A DNA stretch of 64,000 nucleotides from Candidatus Gillettellia adelgis. GTDB lineage: Bacteria > Pseudomonadota > Gammaproteobacteria > Enterobacterales > Enterobacteriaceae. The stretch is from assembly GCA_020541285.1 (NCBI GenBank), contig CP047043.1:186001-250000 (forward strand), read 5' to 3'. Positions 24,285 through 37,119 of this stretch are shown in pieces. The first letter of the stretch is position 1. Each line of letters starts with the position of its first letter. The translations under genes and the position numbers were made by a program. Under the pieces are notes generated by a model. The model ran no database searches and had not been told where the DNA came from. It saw only the letters and a program-made list of their open reading frames with translations.

Positions 24285-26608
24285 GCAAAGACCAGCATCG
24301 GAAGAAATAGCGGTTTATTTTCTCATTCTTGCCTCTATTACCTCTACGCCACACCGTTTGTGGTACCAATGAGTATTGATGATTGATCACGACCTGTAAT
24401 TTATCCATTGTTATTAAATAATACTAATAACTGATCTGGTTACTAACCATTCAATTATTAAAGGTTATCTATAAGAATATGTAGCGATTATTCTCATTAA
24501 AGGTAATGAAAATATTAAAGTTCATTAACTGCTTCAAGAGTCACTGCATGTAAAATAATAGGCGCTTAAGAAGCTTAACTACTATAATTAAAAACTTGTA
24601 GTACAGTGCTATAAATTTATAACACTTTAATATAAGTCACCTAACTCTGTATAATGTTGTTAATCAATAGTAACCTAAATCGGTTATAATGAATGTAAAC
24701 TATATAAAATTATTATTAATGCATTGACTCAAAGCTTTTAATAATCATAATTTCCACGTTATCAAAGCTACTACAGCTATCCTTCAGTAAATACATAACG
24801 TCAACTAATCTGTATAAAAAATTAGGTTATATATATTATTTTACGAAAGCACCTGCTGCGATTATTTTAATACGCTGATATTATAAAGATAATCGTAGCT
24901 AGTAATAATATGCATAAAGCGATAGCCTACTGTGATAGCATAAAAAATCTATTATTCATTAGCACTACCTATGATCTAAATATCGTTAATATTACACTGT
25001 GTCTCTATATGATTATGCGTGATGATTATTGCTAACTCATAGTAATCTAGTTTGTTATAGTGGATAATAGCAGACGAGTCTTTCTTCTTGTAATGTGTCA
25101 CAGTATATGACTATAAGCTGTATCAGCATATACTTTACCATAGTAAACGCCAGTATATTCTTAATAATGCATTTGTAGTACTAAGTAGTAGGATGACCAT
25201 CCGTAAGTAATTGTATCGCAAGATGAACATTTCAGCGAGATAGCACGCTAAATAATGATTATATATCATTAACAGTAAAACGACCTCGCCACTACCAACA
25301 AACCAAGGTAGTTCTCTAGCTAGCTTACATGAAAATTAGCATTCAATGAACATAACATTGTTTCACTGATATTAGGATCAGTGATAATATAATAAAAATT
25401 AGATGTGACAGTAACATGCATTCATCTAGTGTGATTAGATGAACGCAGTTGTTAACTGTAGATATTTAAAGAAGTAAATTGAGTAATTGATTATTAATAG
25501 TGATATTTCAAAACGACTTATAATCATTGCTTATATATTATAAATAAAGCATGAACTTTACGCAATACCGCTACCTCTGAAACGACTTAGTGTATGTTCA
25601 GTTATTTTAGACCAATCAACGTTATCAATATTTGTGCTATCAGTCTAGTTATTTAAAATATATACTAATGTTATTCACGCATAGACTATAATAGGAAAAT
25701 TTGTAGCTTATACAGTGAATAAATCTTAGTTATTAAGGGGTTTGAAAGAGCGAAAAGTTACACGCTATTATAGCGATATATAAATCGAAAATATTTATTA
25801 GGTATATCCTGAGTTTTAGTATTACAGTGCATGCTGGATGTGTGAATCAGTCAAATTTATTTATAGAGTAGTGCACTAATCATGATTAATCGTATAAGTT
25901 AGACATATTGTGTTCAGTGTAATAAATAATAGAAATTCTACAGTTTTACTTACTGTGCAGCAAGCGGACATGTTGAACTGATGGATGGTTAAAATGATTC
26001 ATAAGTGATCTAAAGGTTATATAGTTCTTTTCCAAATTAGACTGAGTGGCTGCTTGTAGGATATAAAACAAAAAAATATTTAAAATTACTTTCTATCTTA
26101 GATGCTAGGTGATAATGAATTAATGAATCTAAAAATGTTAAGGTTAACCACCATTAACAGAAAGTTAAACGGTTTCTTATGAATACACGGTGTAATCACT
26201 CCATGCACATACAGTATCATGTGAATAGGAAAACAATGAGCTATTTTTTACATAGCAGCTCATACTAGAAGGAGTAATAAGCATAAAAATAACAAAGTTA
26301 ATAAAAATAATCATCCATCTAACTAGATTGTACGCAACAGTTTTATTGGTCCACAGGATATCCTGTTATATATCATCGCAAATATATAAGGGTGCATGCT
26401 GTATACGTATAAAGGGCTAGAATTTATAGTGGGGTTTAATGAACACTAAAGAGTAACGATATAGTTGTGATATGTTGATCTTGAATAAAAATGTTGCACA
26501 CAAGTCATCGTCTTATGGAGAGGGTAGAAATTTAAAAACTATTAAACAACAATACTCTAAGGCATAATTCTTGTGTGTGTTTATAAGACAAATCATTAAA
26601 ATAAACGC
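24285..26608. other. 2.3-kb spacer where ycaI (comEC-like) lies in relatives
   Basis: The length is close to that of E. coli ycaI, which sits between ihfB and msbA, so this is probably its decayed body. Near 24380-24300 (minus) only a faint trace of the C-terminus is possible; no motif is convincing. No other gene or RNA is recognised. Confidence 0.35.
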
Positions 26609-26893
26609 TTATATATCAATATTAGTGCGAGTGCGTAGCCCTTTTCCAGGTTTAAAATGAGGAACATATTTACTATCTAGCTTGACTATATCACCGGTTT
26701 TTGGGTTTCGCCCTAAACGATGGGGGCGATAGTGAAGGGAAAAACTACCAAATCCACGGATTTCAATGCGTTGGCCATTAGCGAGTGTTAAAGTCATATA
26801 TATAAGCAGTGCTTTAATTGCATCTTCAATGGCTTTTGTAGGGATATGCGATTGCTTCCTAGCAAGTCTTTCGATGAGTTTTGACTTGGTCAT
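26609..26893 (-). CDS. ihfB: Integration host factor beta subunit
   Basis: IHF-beta pairs with IHF-alpha to bind and sharply bend DNA, acting in transcription, recombination and nucleoid structure. The protein is 94 residues, the normal length. It has the HU/IHF signature with [20 protein letters not shown] in the beta-ribbon arm, including the intercalating proline, and the N-terminal [11 protein letters not shown] strong GGAGG precedes the ATG. It lies 82 bp after rpsA with a GC-rich hairpin between them, the conserved rpsA-ihfB order. Its partner ihfA is not in this window. Confidence 0.97.
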   Translation of the reverse strand: MTKSKLIERLARKQSHIPTKAIEDAIKALLIYMTLTLANGQRIEIRGFGSFSLHYRPHRLGRNPKTGDIVKLDSKYVPHFKPGKGLRTRTNIDI

Positions 26894-26928
26894 TATTCCT
26901 CCAAGTGTTGTGGATAAACTACCATGTT

Positions 26929-26948
26929 AGGCGGCTAAGAAGCCGCCT
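26929..26948 (-). terminator. GC-rich hairpin between rpsA and ihfB (attenuator-like)
   Basis: An 8-bp perfect stem (AGGCGGCT with its complement, tetraloop) just after the rpsA stop. It is unusually GC-rich for this DNA and has no U-run on the minus strand, so it probably acts as a partial terminator or RNA-stabilising 3' end, letting some transcription into ihfB. Confidence 0.55.
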
Positions 26949-26975
26949 GCTATCAGTATAATTTAATAAAAGATA

Positions 26976-28649
26976 TCAATCGATTTTTGCTGCTTTAAAA
27001 GCTTCAGTCATTGCATTGGAGAAGTGATTTTCATCTTTTTTATGACTCACACTAGTGATGCTATGTTTCTCGTTTAGTTCGCTTTTAGTACGCATGGATA
27101 GACTGATTATGCGATTTTTACGATCAACGCTAGCAAATTTCACTTCGACTGTATCATTAATATTTAAAACAAGAGTTGTATTTTCAGAGTATTCGCGAGA
27201 GGTTTCAGAGGTACGTAGGTACCCTTCTACACCGTCTGCTAATGTTATTGTAGCACCTTTTGAATCAACTGCGGCGACTTTACCGATAACAAACGCTCCT
27301 TTTTTTGTAACAGACAGATAGTGATTAAAAGGATCTTCAGCAAGTTGTTTGACGCCTAAAGAAATACGCTCGCGTTCTGCATCAACCTGCAAAACAACTG
27401 CGGCGATTTCATCGCTTTTCTTATATTCACGAACTGCGTCTTCTCCTGCAATATGCCATGAAATATCAGAAAGATGAACTAGGCCATCTATCCCACCATC
27501 TAATCCAATAAAAATACCAAAATCAGTAATAGACTTGATTTTGCCTTCAACGCGATCACCCTTATTATGCGTCTCTGAGAATAGCTTCCATGGATTCGCT
27601 TGACACTGTTTTAAGCCTAAAGAAATACGACGACGTTCTTCATCAATGTCTAGAACCATAATCTCCACTGCATCGCCCATATTAACGACTTTAGATGGGT
27701 GGATGTTTTTGTTAGTCCAATCCATCTCAGAAACATGAACTAAACCTTCCACACCTTCTTCGATTTCTACAAAACAGCCATAATCAGTTAAATTAGTAAC
27801 ACGACCTGTTAGTTTGGTGTTTTCTGGATAACGTCTTGCGATAGCAATCCAAGGATCTTCGCCTAATTGTTTGAGACCAAGAGAAACACGCGTACGTTCG
27901 CGATCAAACTTCAGCACCTTAACAAATACTTCATCACCTACATTAATAATTTCACTAGGATGCTTAACACGTTTCCAGGCCATGTCAGTAATATGTAGTA
28001 AGCCATCTACACCACCTAGATCAACAAATGCACCGTAGTCGGTGAGATTCTTAACAATACCTTTAATTTTCATGCCTTCTTGCAAGTTTTCTAGCAATTG
28101 GTTGCGCTCTGCGCTGTTCTCGGACTCGATAACTGCACGACGAGAAACGACAACGTTATTGCGTTTTTGATCGAGCTTGATCACTTTAAACTCAAGCTCT
28201 TTATTTTCTAAGTGTAGAGTATCGCGTACTGGACGAACGTCAACCAGCGAACCTGGTAGAAACGCGCGAATACCGTTAAGCTCAACGGTGAAGCCACCTT
28301 TGACTTTTCCATTGATAATACCAATGACAGTAGCAGTGTCTTCATGAGCTTTCTCTAACTTGATCCAAGCTTCATGGCGCTTGGCTTTCTCACGAGATAG
28401 TAGGGTTTCACCGAAGCCATCTTCAACAGCGTCCAGCGAAACGTCAACTTTGTCACCAATCTGGATTTCTAGCTCGCCGTGTGCATTTTTAAATTGTTCA
28501 GCTGGAATAGCAGATTCAGATTTCAGGCCAGCGTCAACTAATACGATATCTTTATCGATAGCAACAACAATTCCATGAACGATGGAACCTGGGCGAGTTT
28601 CGATTGTTTTTAGTGATTCTTCAAAGAGTTGAGAAAAAGATTCATTCAT
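26976..28649 (-). CDS. rpsA: 30S ribosomal protein S1
   Basis: S1 binds mRNA on the 30S subunit and helps start translation, above all on messages with weak ribosome-binding sites. From [14 protein letters not shown] the protein is 557 residues, as in E. coli. Six S1 (OB-fold) repeats run from about residue 20 to 520; typical units are [35 protein letters not shown] and [19 protein letters not shown] chose the ATG at 28649 over the one at 28685 because it matches the family N-terminus. Neither has a strong ribosome-binding site, which is normal for rpsA, an autoregulated gene. It ends in TGA. The cmk-rpsA-ihfB order is conserved. This is the best-conserved protein in the window. Confidence 0.98.
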   Translation of the reverse strand: MNESFSQLFEESLKTIETRPGSIVHGIVVAIDKDIVLVDAGLKSESAIPAEQFKNAHGELEIQIGDKVDVSLDAVEDGFGETLLSREKAKRHEAWIKLEKAHEDTATVIGIINGKVKGGFTVELNGIRAFLPGSLVDVRPVRDTLHLENKELEFKVIKLDQKRNNVVVSRRAVIESENSAERNQLLENLQEGMKIKGIVKNLTDYGAFVDLGGVDGLLHITDMAWKRVKHPSEIINVGDEVFVKVLKFDRERTRVSLGLKQLGEDPWIAIARRYPENTKLTGRVTNLTDYGCFVEIEEGVEGLVHVSEMDWTNKNIHPSKVVNMGDAVEIMVLDIDEERRRISLGLKQCQANPWKLFSETHNKGDRVEGKIKSITDFGIFIGLDGGIDGLVHLSDISWHIAGEDAVREYKKSDEIAAVVLQVDAERERISLGVKQLAEDPFNHYLSVTKKGAFVIGKVAAVDSKGATITLADGVEGYLRTSETSREYSENTTLVLNINDTVEVKFASVDRKNRIISLSMRTKSELNEKHSITSVSHKKDENHFSNAMTEAFKAAKID

Positions 28650-28960
28650 GTTATTGATCTTTAGGGTTTTTAAGTTAACGTCCATCTAGCATCCTGCTGA
28701 ATGGGGTTATTTCACATACCCTGCTGTTAGCTCCATATAGACAGGGTCGAGGTTGTATACTAGTCATGCTTTGTATAGTATAAGTACTTACTTATACTCG
28801 CTCATCCCATGATTTTCTAATAAATTCTGCGGGGGATTTACGATATTCTTAGCATTCTACAAGTTATATTATTTAGTGGATTATAGATAAGTTGTATTTA
28901 ACATCCTATTGTATTTCTATAAAAGTAGGATGAAATACGCGGTTTTCACCATTTTAATCT
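28650..28960. other. rpsA leader region
   Basis: About 310 bp between the cmk stop and the rpsA ATG. In E. coli this kind of region carries rpsA promoters and the structured leader for S1 autoregulation. I see AT-rich promoter-like hexamers but cannot assign them. Confidence 0.4.
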
Positions 28961-29638
28961 TTATAATAACATTAAAACTTTTTTGACATACCCTAGTGTT
29001 TTTTTGATAACTTCTTCAATTGACAAGTTGGTTGAATCCAGTACAAAGGCATCAAACGCAGGCACTAGAGGTGAGATAATGCGATTATAATCACGATTAT
29101 CACGTTCTTTTATCTTAGTTAACAGCTGTGCAATGCTAACATCAAAACCTTTTTTTTGCAACTGTAGTCGACGACGTTGCGCACGTTTTTCTGAGCTAGC
29201 GTCTAGGAAAATTTTAACCAAGGCATCTGGAAATACCACCGTACCTATATCTCGACCATCGGCAATTAAGCCGGGTTTTTTACGAAATGCTTTTTGTAGA
29301 TCTAGCAGTGTTGCTCGCACTTGAGGTAAGATAGCTATCTGTGAAGCGATATTACCAATGGTTTCAGTGCAGATTGCATGACTAATATCCTTACCTTCTA
29401 GACTTACCAGCAGTGTTTCATGCTGAGCAATAAAACGAACATCAAGCTGTGTGGCTAACGGAACAAGTGCTTCCGCAGAAGTTATATCAACCTGATGACG
29501 TGATGCCACTAGCGCTAGTACACGATAGATTGCACCGGAATCTAGCAAATGCCAACCAAGGGATGTAGCTAAAGCTTTACATAGCGTGCCTTTTCCAGCG
29601 CCACTGGGTCCATCGACGGTTATTACTGGAACTATCAT
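28961..29638 (-). CDS. cmk: Cytidylate kinase
   Basis: Cmk phosphorylates CMP and dCMP to the diphosphates, feeding nucleotide and phospholipid synthesis. From [19 protein letters not shown] the protein is 225 residues (E. coli 227). The P-loop is [40 protein letters not shown] and [15 protein letters not shown] are the substrate and lid blocks. The ATG at 29638 fits the family start better than the upstream in-frame ATG at 29671, which lacks a ribosome-binding site. The gene lies between aroA and rpsA, with ycaL of E. coli deleted. Confidence 0.96.
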   Translation of the reverse strand: MIVPVITVDGPSGAGKGTLCKALATSLGWHLLDSGAIYRVLALVASRHQVDITSAEALVPLATQLDVRFIAQHETLLVSLEGKDISHAICTETIGNIASQIAILPQVRATLLDLQKAFRKKPGLIADGRDIGTVVFPDALVKIFLDASSEKRAQRRRLQLQKKGFDVSIAQLLTKIKERDNRDYNRIISPLVPAFDAFVLDSTNLSIEEVIKKTLGYVKKVLMLL

Positions 29639-29907
29639 TTTTATTGCTATCTCAGTTAAAAACAAAAACATATAAGAATATCGTCAGTGCTTTAATTAAA
29701 ATAAAAACACAAGTTATTAGGACGCTTGTTGTTTTCTTGCGATAGGTAAATATTCTAATATATTGTCCATCATTTTATGGCGCATTATATTTGTAAATAG
29801 ACTAGTTAATTCAGTAAAAATCATCAAAATGAGGCAAATAAAAATAAATTTTTATTAATATTATGATAAGTTTATTTTAAATAAACCTAAAAGAAATCAT
29901 CTGATCG

Positions 29908-31194
29908 TTATGCTAGTTGGCTGATGCTCGCGAATTGCTCAAAATAGTCTGGGAACGTTTTTTTAGTACATATTGGATCTAGAATAGTAACCGGCGTATC
30001 TGATAACGCTACGAGAGAAAAACACATCGCAATACGATGATCTTTGTAAGTGTTGATAGTAGCACGCTTAAGCTTATTGGGTGGTATCACGCAGATAGAA
30101 TCCTGACCCTCATAAACATCGGCGCCTACTTTACGTAACTCTGTAGCCATGGCGATTAGACGGTCAGTTTCTTTTACTCGCCAGTTATAGATATTACGCA
30201 AGGTAGTTGGTTCTTTTGTAAATAATGCAATGATAGCCGCCGTCATTGCTGCGTCTGGCATGGCGTTCATATCCATATCGATACCGTGTAGTGCACCGTG
30301 ACTGCATTCGACAAAATTATCCCCCCAAGTAATATGTGCACCCATTATTTTTAATATGTTAGCAAACTGAGTGTCGCCTTGCACACTACTACGGCCAATA
30401 CCAGTTACACGAACGGTACCACCTTTAATCGCTGCTGCCGCCAGGAAGTAAGAACCTGAAGAAGCATCACCCTCCACTAAGTATTCGCCAGGTGAAAGGT
30501 AGATTTGACGACCTTCAACAAAAAATGTCTGATAATTCTCGTGACTAACCTCAACACCGAAGTTATGCATTAGGTTTATTGTAATATCAATGTAGGGTTT
30601 AGACACTAATTCTCCCTTAACATAAATCCGCGTATCTTTTTTAGCCATAGGTGCAGTCATTAGTAATGCTGTTAAAAACTGACTAGAGATGCTACCGTCA
30701 ACACTGATATCTCCCCCTAAAAAACCGCCATGTAAGCAAATTGGCGGATAATTGGATTGCTCTAGATAATCAATTTTTGCGCCACCTTGACGCAATGCGT
30801 CTACGAGATGACCGATGGGTCGCTCTTTCATTCGAGGTTCCCCTGTCAAGAGTATATTTTTGCAATGTAGACACAGTGCTGCTGCTAGTGATCGCATCGC
30901 AGTACCGGCATTTCCGAGGAATAACTCTATTGGTTTAGTAGAAACGAGTGGCCCAGAAATACCATAGACTTGGCATGTACTGCGATCATTAGATAGTTTA
31001 TAGTTTATACCTAAATCTCGTAATGCATTCAGCATATAACGTACGTCATCGCTATCTAGTAGGTTATAAAGTCTGGTATTTCCTTTTGCCATAGCTGCTA
31101 GAATTAAAGCGCGATTAGAAATACTTTTAGAGCCGGGTAAGTTAACTGTGCCATTAACACGGGCGATTGGTTGTAGTGTCAGTGAAGTTATCAT
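29908..31194 (-). CDS. aroA: 3-phosphoshikimate 1-carboxyvinyltransferase (EPSP synthase)
   Basis: AroA joins shikimate-3-phosphate and phosphoenolpyruvate in the chorismate pathway to aromatic amino acids. From [13 protein letters not shown] it is 428 residues (E. coli 427). Conserved blocks are [66 protein letters not shown] and [12 protein letters not shown]; catalytic Asp, Glu and Lys residues are in place. The residue after NAGTAMR is Ser (TCA, 30889-30891) where E. coli has Pro101. The start at 31194 matches the family; a GGAG lies 12 bases upstream. In E. coli serC is about 70 bp away; here about 1.4 kb of noncoding DNA separates them. Confidence 0.97.
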   Translation of the reverse strand: MITSLTLQPIARVNGTVNLPGSKSISNRALILAAMAKGNTRLYNLLDSDDVRYMLNALRDLGINYKLSNDRSTCQVYGISGPLVSTKPIELFLGNAGTAMRSLAAALCLHCKNILLTGEPRMKERPIGHLVDALRQGGAKIDYLEQSNYPPICLHGGFLGGDISVDGSISSQFLTALLMTAPMAKKDTRIYVKGELVSKPYIDITINLMHNFGVEVSHENYQTFFVEGRQIYLSPGEYLVEGDASSGSYFLAAAAIKGGTVRVTGIGRSSVQGDTQFANILKIMGAHITWGDNFVECSHGALHGIDMDMNAMPDAAMTAAIIALFTKEPTTLRNIYNWRVKETDRLIAMATELRKVGADVYEGQDSICVIPPNKLKRATINTYKDHRIAMCFSLVALSDTPVTILDPICTKKTFPDYFEQFASISQLA

Positions 31195-32632
31195 GCCAAT
31201 AAAATTCTCCAAATTCTGATAAATAAAGCGGATCTGTCATAATGTTGGGTGCACCGGCTTAGAGGAGGATAACAACGGTAAGTAGTTTTCCGTTCTACAT
31301 AATGGAAATACAAAATTGCTATAGAGCGTATTCCAATAGCCGTATATCTATAATTATTAAAGGTGTTTAATTTGTTATGAGTACTTTTGATTTCATGCTA
31401 TAAAAGTTATCTTTCAGCCTGAACAACGTAGAATATGAATTTCTTTATCATGGACGCTCTATGATAGAAGATATCTAATCATAGCCATTCTACACGTTTA
31501 GCCTCTGAAAGTCAGCATTATAATACGATTACTTGGGGCTCCTCGTTTGCATGAGGCGTTTTGCATTCGAAGCGTACTAGGTAGTTAATAATGGTGCGAT
31601 ACATTCTGAGCGTAGGAATCCATAGTTTTATCTTAACCTAGCAACGCTTTAATATACCTTAACTATATGATGAATAATATTCTGTCAACTACTTAGGTGA
31701 TTACTCCATTTTTTCATGATAGGATATCAAAGTATCCGTGAGACCGATACAGGTGCATCTATGTAGGTGTATCACAATAGTTTTAATGATAAAACGATAT
31801 AATGTGCTATATAAAGAGATAGCAAAACTATACAAGACATTAATGCAAGCTATCTAAAATAGAAGGCTTTGGATAATCGATCTATCTTCTTGATCCCGAG
31901 TATGATATATCAGAACACGGTTGGTATATGGCGATATATCCGTTATCTATAAGATGAATGGAAAGCCAGGGAATCAACTCTTCCTTAATGTTATGGAACA
32001 ATACAGATAAATAATATAATGAGCACGATAACTCAGGAAGAAGAAGATACTGAACTATAAAATATTATCAGTTTTACTGAAATTTATAGAAGTGTCTCGA
32101 TAATTAATAAAAAACATATATTAAAATGTCATTGAGGTTATTAATATAATGATTACATTGTAATAATATATATTACACTGGATGTTCTATGTATATATAT
32201 AGCCGTAATATAAATTACATAATAAGGTTGTGAGAGGTTATGAGCAAGAAGAGTTGCAGAATTTCTACCTAGTTTTTCGTCAAAGATTTTAAATAAATGT
32301 AAAATTTTCCGTGATATAGTGTTGAGATGTTAGGAAGCTGTTATGTAGAGTGAATAATCATCATAAGTCGATGCAGCACATTAATCCAAGTTCATTAGTG
32401 ATAGATTTAACAAAATGTAAGATGCGCGATGGGAAGACGGTACAGGCTAGTTATTTTTACATTATTTACAAAATGCTTACTTTTATCTTAAAGCGTAAGA
32501 GTGTGTAGCATGATATATCATTTTAAATATGAATGGTACGTCATAACTGCAGCGTACATAGAGTATGTAAATGGCGGGAAATCATTCAGGTAAAGTAGCC
32601 AATATTACGAACCTTCATGGGATAAAATTTTA
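31195..32632. other. 1.4-kb noncoding insertion between serC and aroA
   Basis: The serC-aroA gap is only tens of bases in E. coli. Here it is about 1.4 kb, AT-rich, and without a readable gene, inverted terminal repeats or target duplication. It is either a decayed insertion or expanded spacer DNA. aroA must now rely on its own promoter or long read-through. Confidence 0.6.
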
Positions 32633-33718
32633 TTATCCATGGCGACGTTCGAAATCGTGCATAAAGTTAGTCAATGCTTGTACGCCTGCTAGTGGCATAG
32701 CATTGTAAAGAGAGGCGCGCATTCCTCCGACTACCCTGTGACCTTTCAGGGCTAATAAACCGATAGTTTCAGCTTCACTAATAAACACCTTATCTAGCTT
32801 TGAGACAGCTAACTGGAATGGTACATTCATCCAAGAACGGTTAAATGGCTCTACGAGGTTAAGGTAGAAGTCAGAATTATCAATAGTTGTGTACAGCAGT
32901 TTAGCCTTAGCGTGGTTACGTTTGCTCATTTCCACTAAACCACCTTGCTTTTTTATCCATTTAAATACTAGACTAGATAGATACCAAGCAAAAGTCGGCG
33001 GTGTATTGAACATTGAATGGTTTTTAGCGAGAATAGTATAATCAAGAATTGATGGTACTTCACGACGTGCTCTGCCTAATAGATCTTCACGTACAATGAC
33101 GAGTGTTAGGCCGGCAGGACCGATATTTTTCTGCGCACTAGCATAAATCATACCAAAACTGCTTACATCTAGTGGGCGTGACAAAAGAGTCGAGGAGTAA
33201 TCTCCGATCATTACTTTATCGCCGAAATTTACTATTTCATCAATGGCTATTCCATCAATAGTTTCATTAGGACAATAATGTATATACGCCGCACTATCTC
33301 TGAGTTTCCACTCTTTCATCGGTTTTATGGCATGTAGATTACCAATGTAAGTTTTTACGTCAATTATGTTAGGTGTGCAATATTTTTGTGCTTCATTGAT
33401 TGCGCTATGTGCCCAATAACCACTATCAATATAGTCAGCAGTAGTTTTATCCGCCAGTAGGTTTAGTGGCAATGCCGCAAATTGCGCACGAGCACCACCT
33501 TGGCAAAATAGTACTTTATAATTAGAAGGGATTTTCAGTAGATCGCGGAGGTCCTGTTCAGATTGTTGAGCAATTGTGGTAAATGCTTTACTACGGTGGC
33601 TAATTTCCATTACTGAAACGCCTAATCCGCACCAGTTGCACAATTCTTTTTTTGCATGATGTAACACTGCACTTGGCAACATTGCTGGGCCAGCACTAAA
33701 ATTATAAATTTGAGTCAT
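32633..33718 (-). CDS. serC: Phosphoserine aminotransferase
   Basis: SerC is a PLP enzyme that makes phosphoserine from 3-phosphohydroxypyruvate and also works in pyridoxal phosphate synthesis. The protein is 361 residues (E. coli 362). It begins [12 protein letters not shown]; the PLP lysine lies in [11 protein letters not shown] (about residue 197). [29 protein letters not shown] and [19 protein letters not shown] are typical. It is the first gene of the cluster running through aroA, cmk, rpsA and ihfB, although a noncoding block now follows it. The start has the conventional MTQIYNF N-terminus. Confidence 0.97.
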   Translation of the reverse strand: MTQIYNFSAGPAMLPSAVLHHAKKELCNWCGLGVSVMEISHRSKAFTTIAQQSEQDLRDLLKIPSNYKVLFCQGGARAQFAALPLNLLADKTTADYIDSGYWAHSAINEAQKYCTPNIIDVKTYIGNLHAIKPMKEWKLRDSAAYIHYCPNETIDGIAIDEIVNFGDKVMIGDYSSTLLSRPLDVSSFGMIYASAQKNIGPAGLTLVIVREDLLGRARREVPSILDYTILAKNHSMFNTPPTFAWYLSSLVFKWIKKQGGLVEMSKRNHAKAKLLYTTIDNSDFYLNLVEPFNRSWMNVPFQLAVSKLDKVFISEAETIGLLALKGHRVVGGMRASLYNAMPLAGVQALTNFMHDFERRHG

Positions 33719-36700
33719 TTTGTTGTATCACTTGAACTTAGTTTACTGTAACTATACGACCTATTTAAATAAACGGGTAGTGTATTTTTGTTAAGTAAAT
33801 ACTAGTTTTATACGACAATGACTTTAGTGTAAGAAAGATGTTAACCTAGGAAATCTTTATGTGTTGACATGATTGAATAATTCAGAGTGTGTAACAAACC
33901 TTGATATGTATGCAATCCTTAGTATTTTAAGGATGTGATTTAGGTAACGTTACTAGAATACTTATTGATAGCAGTGTCCTACAATGAACTGCTTAAGTTA
34001 TAATCCTTTTTTTGTTTTGAGGTTTTATAGGGAATCTAAAAGAAAAAAGTGCATCATGAACTTTAAACGAATAATGTTATTCATTTTTTTAAGTAACGTT
34101 ATATGCGTACAGAAGCAATGCTAGATATCAATATCCGTCGTACATTTACAAGTATGAAGCGAGCAGCATCGTTTTGAGCAGAGAGCGTAGACAAGAAGTG
34201 TATATTGCAGCTAAACCAGCGGTATTGAATGCGATGAAGCAAAAGATATTACGTCTTACAATAGATTATAAGATCCTTCCAAATAGTTATGTTATTGCGC
34301 TCTTAATATTAAAGATATAGCGATTATCGCTAGTCAACACATTTAATGCATAATATTTGGTTGCGCTTACCATAGTAAACTATGATGTTTTCAGTAATTA
34401 TTAACGATGGTATAGCCGACTGGATATATCGTATGTTGAGCTTATTAATGTTGTTCATTGAATAAAAATTTAGAACGCCATCGGCGTCTTCATCGGTGAT
34501 AACACATTGAATCTCTGAACTTATGTAATGGACTGGAGAGCTGCAATGAGTTAATGTAGTAATGAACATAAGAGTGAACAATAGTTAGTGGATAAACATG
34601 CACTTATAAATTTGGTTTAAAAGTAGTAAGTATATCAATATAATAAATATTCTTCACTGTCTATATAAGAATCTTAAGTAATATTGACGATAATATTAAA
34701 AATAATGTATGTTTAGATAAATATACTCTCGAAGTATTTCGTTAATTGTATAAAAGTTTACCTTTTATTTAGTATGCTGTGGAATGTTAATTTCAGTAGA
34801 ATATCTGCTAATTATATCAGTAATTTAGATGGGCTGATTGACTTAAAAATAATATTGCTATACAATATTTAGGGTAATTTTAGTTGGTTTTGCGCTGTTC
34901 TATTCTACAGTGTCCACGTTCACTCTACTTTATTGAATTATAAATATCATGATGCCGCGGAGGTGTCTCCTGGCTATCAGTGTGATTAAAGATATCTGTA
35001 ATCGCTTAAATCAAGCTGGGGTTACAATAATATATTAGCAGTGTTCCCTTATTAAAATAGACTATGCCGTTATATTAATAGAGGTGTGGTGTTACTGTAG
35101 TTGCAGTATCAGAAAGATAGCTTTTATGCTAAATAGGTCGTAAGCCGATTGATAGACTGCTTGTATTGCAATATTCAATTAACTCTCAAATAAGGTTCCT
35201 TAACATCCTTAGTAACTCAGTCAGAAGTTCGTTATAGAGGAATAATATGTATTTATCGGAGCTAGTTTGTGATTCGCGTTCATAATAGTGATATAAGTAC
35301 TATCTTATAGATGCGCATCTTATGAACGTTTTGCTATTGAAAAAGTGATTTATCAGTACAAACCCGTTAGACCAGCTATTTTAATGTTTTATATTGAAAA
35401 CTGTAAGAATTTCTGTGATAATATCAGGAAATTAATAGCTCTAAATAATAGAGTAGTAATAACTCATTACATCTTACGCGTTCGGGATACAGATTATCCC
35501 ACGGCAAATGCTGTATAAGCTAAAATAAACAGTAAGAGCAACTCTGTAGGATGTGAGATGCTCAGATAAATATAGTTCATCGCTGGTTTTTCCATAAAAA
35601 CTTTCTTAATATATACACGCGAACTTTTTATTGGTATTATGAAATTGTTAAATCGTATTAATTGTTAGCATAATAGTATTTTCGCTACGATTAATTGCGT
35701 AAGATTGACTAGGTGGTGTTATTAGAGATTATTATTGGTTGTCAGGAGATTATACCTCTATCACCCTGCAATAGAGTGTGCATCGTTTTCATTATACACC
35801 CATAGTTGTATAATTCACATTTGTGATTTGATCATTTTACATAGTGAGAAATTTGAATAAGTATTTCATTGTATTTATCAAAAAAGTGATCAGTGAATTT
35901 TTTATCATATTATGATAGAGGAGTTAATATTGACTCGAGCTGCTAAAAACTTTACTTAAGCTATTTTGGTTTAGTCATGACAACACTAATAGTTAGATTA
36001 TTCCATCATTAGCTATGGTAAGTTTTATAAAATAATGTTAATGTTTTTGATAAAAGAAAACACATGTCATATGTTAATAATTCTGTCAAAAGCATATATT
36101 TTAATCGCATTAATCAGTTAGGCCCTCTAAACATAGTATAATTAATGTGATTGATCTATTATACTCACTTAGTAATGTACAATTGTTACATTACATTATT
36201 ATAGGTACATCTTATTTTATAAGAGATGCAGTTCGTTTTTTCTTATTTATTAAACTAATTTACTAAGCTAACACTGTTTAACATAACAGTATTTTTATCT
36301 TTAACGATAAGTGTATGGCGGTTTATAGCTATAGCGCGAATGTCAAGGTTTACATGAAATGCACTAGCACGTCTCTTGCCTTACAACTCATCTTATAAAT
36401 ACTGACTTATTTAGTTGTTCTTAATCTATTGAAACTACTAAACTTTATGAGTTTAATACTGAGCGAGTTACGTGATATTCTCATACTACGAGTACCTTTG
36501 TTGAGTTTTATAAAATATTCCATCCTTTTCTTAGGAAGGATTGTACGGTACAGTGAAATACAGCACTGCAATATTGTTGCTATAAAATATATTATTATTT
36601 GAGCGATATACAATATTCGTCGTGAATGGCGATTTTCTTTTGATTATACTAAACAAAGTTCTTATTATGAATGTATGCTTTCACTTAGTATGTGCTATTC

Positions 36701-37119
36701 CTAAATATGATATTAGGTTAAATTTTAAATTGCATAAGAAATAAATGCACTAGATAGTTGTTAAAAATCTTTTATTGGTAAGTTTTGTTACGCTAATATT
36801 AATCTGGATATTATTATTGCAATGAATGAAGGCAGTATATGAAATTGCTAATGTAATAATATGCTCAGTATTTTATGGTCTAGTGTAGATGAAAACTGTA
36901 GTAAAGTAATACGTTATTAGCGATTAGTACGATTTATGATTATTGTGTATTTATTGTCAAATAAGTTTATTGGTGTTGCAAGTTTTTGTCATGCTACTCT
37001 CACATAAATAGAATACCTAATTATAATGTTTTATGATGTGTGGATTGTGCTCTACGTTTAATATAGTTGGTAATTTATGCTGCATAATAACTTATTTACT
37101 AGGATTTTTTTTGAAAAAA
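33719..37119. other. 3.4-kb AT-rich spacer between serC and manA
   Basis: No live gene is recognised. The only stretch with coding-like character is at 34056-34320 (listed separately). An open frame at 34330-34581 (minus, 83 codons) and one at 36407-36613 (minus) match nothing known and lack ribosome-binding sites. Confidence 0.45.
34056..34320 (+). pseudogene. Possible decayed secreted/lipoprotein gene, unidentified
   Basis: An ATG at 34056 opens a 22-codon frame reading MNFKRIMLFIFLSNVICV, which resembles a signal peptide, and ends in TAG at 34122. The adjacent frame is open from 34093 to 34320 and reads on with residues such as IVLSRERRQEVYIAAKPAVL, which has ordinary protein-like composition unlike the surrounding spacer. 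One frameshift would join the two. I do not recognise the product; chance is a real alternative. Confidence 0.2.

Noticed and set aside
26909-26917. Perfect DnaA-box-like TTATCCACA, also at 37622-37630 and 63247-63255
   Set aside because: The three sites are far apart and near or inside ordinary genes; there is no cluster and no AT-rich unwinding element arrangement, so no origin is indicated.
31888-31925. A short similarity (LLD-E-DIS in translation) between 31.9 kb and 47.0 kb that might mark a shared insertion element
   Set aside because: Only about 34 bases match, with several mismatches and nothing similar around them; chance in AT-rich DNA is likely.
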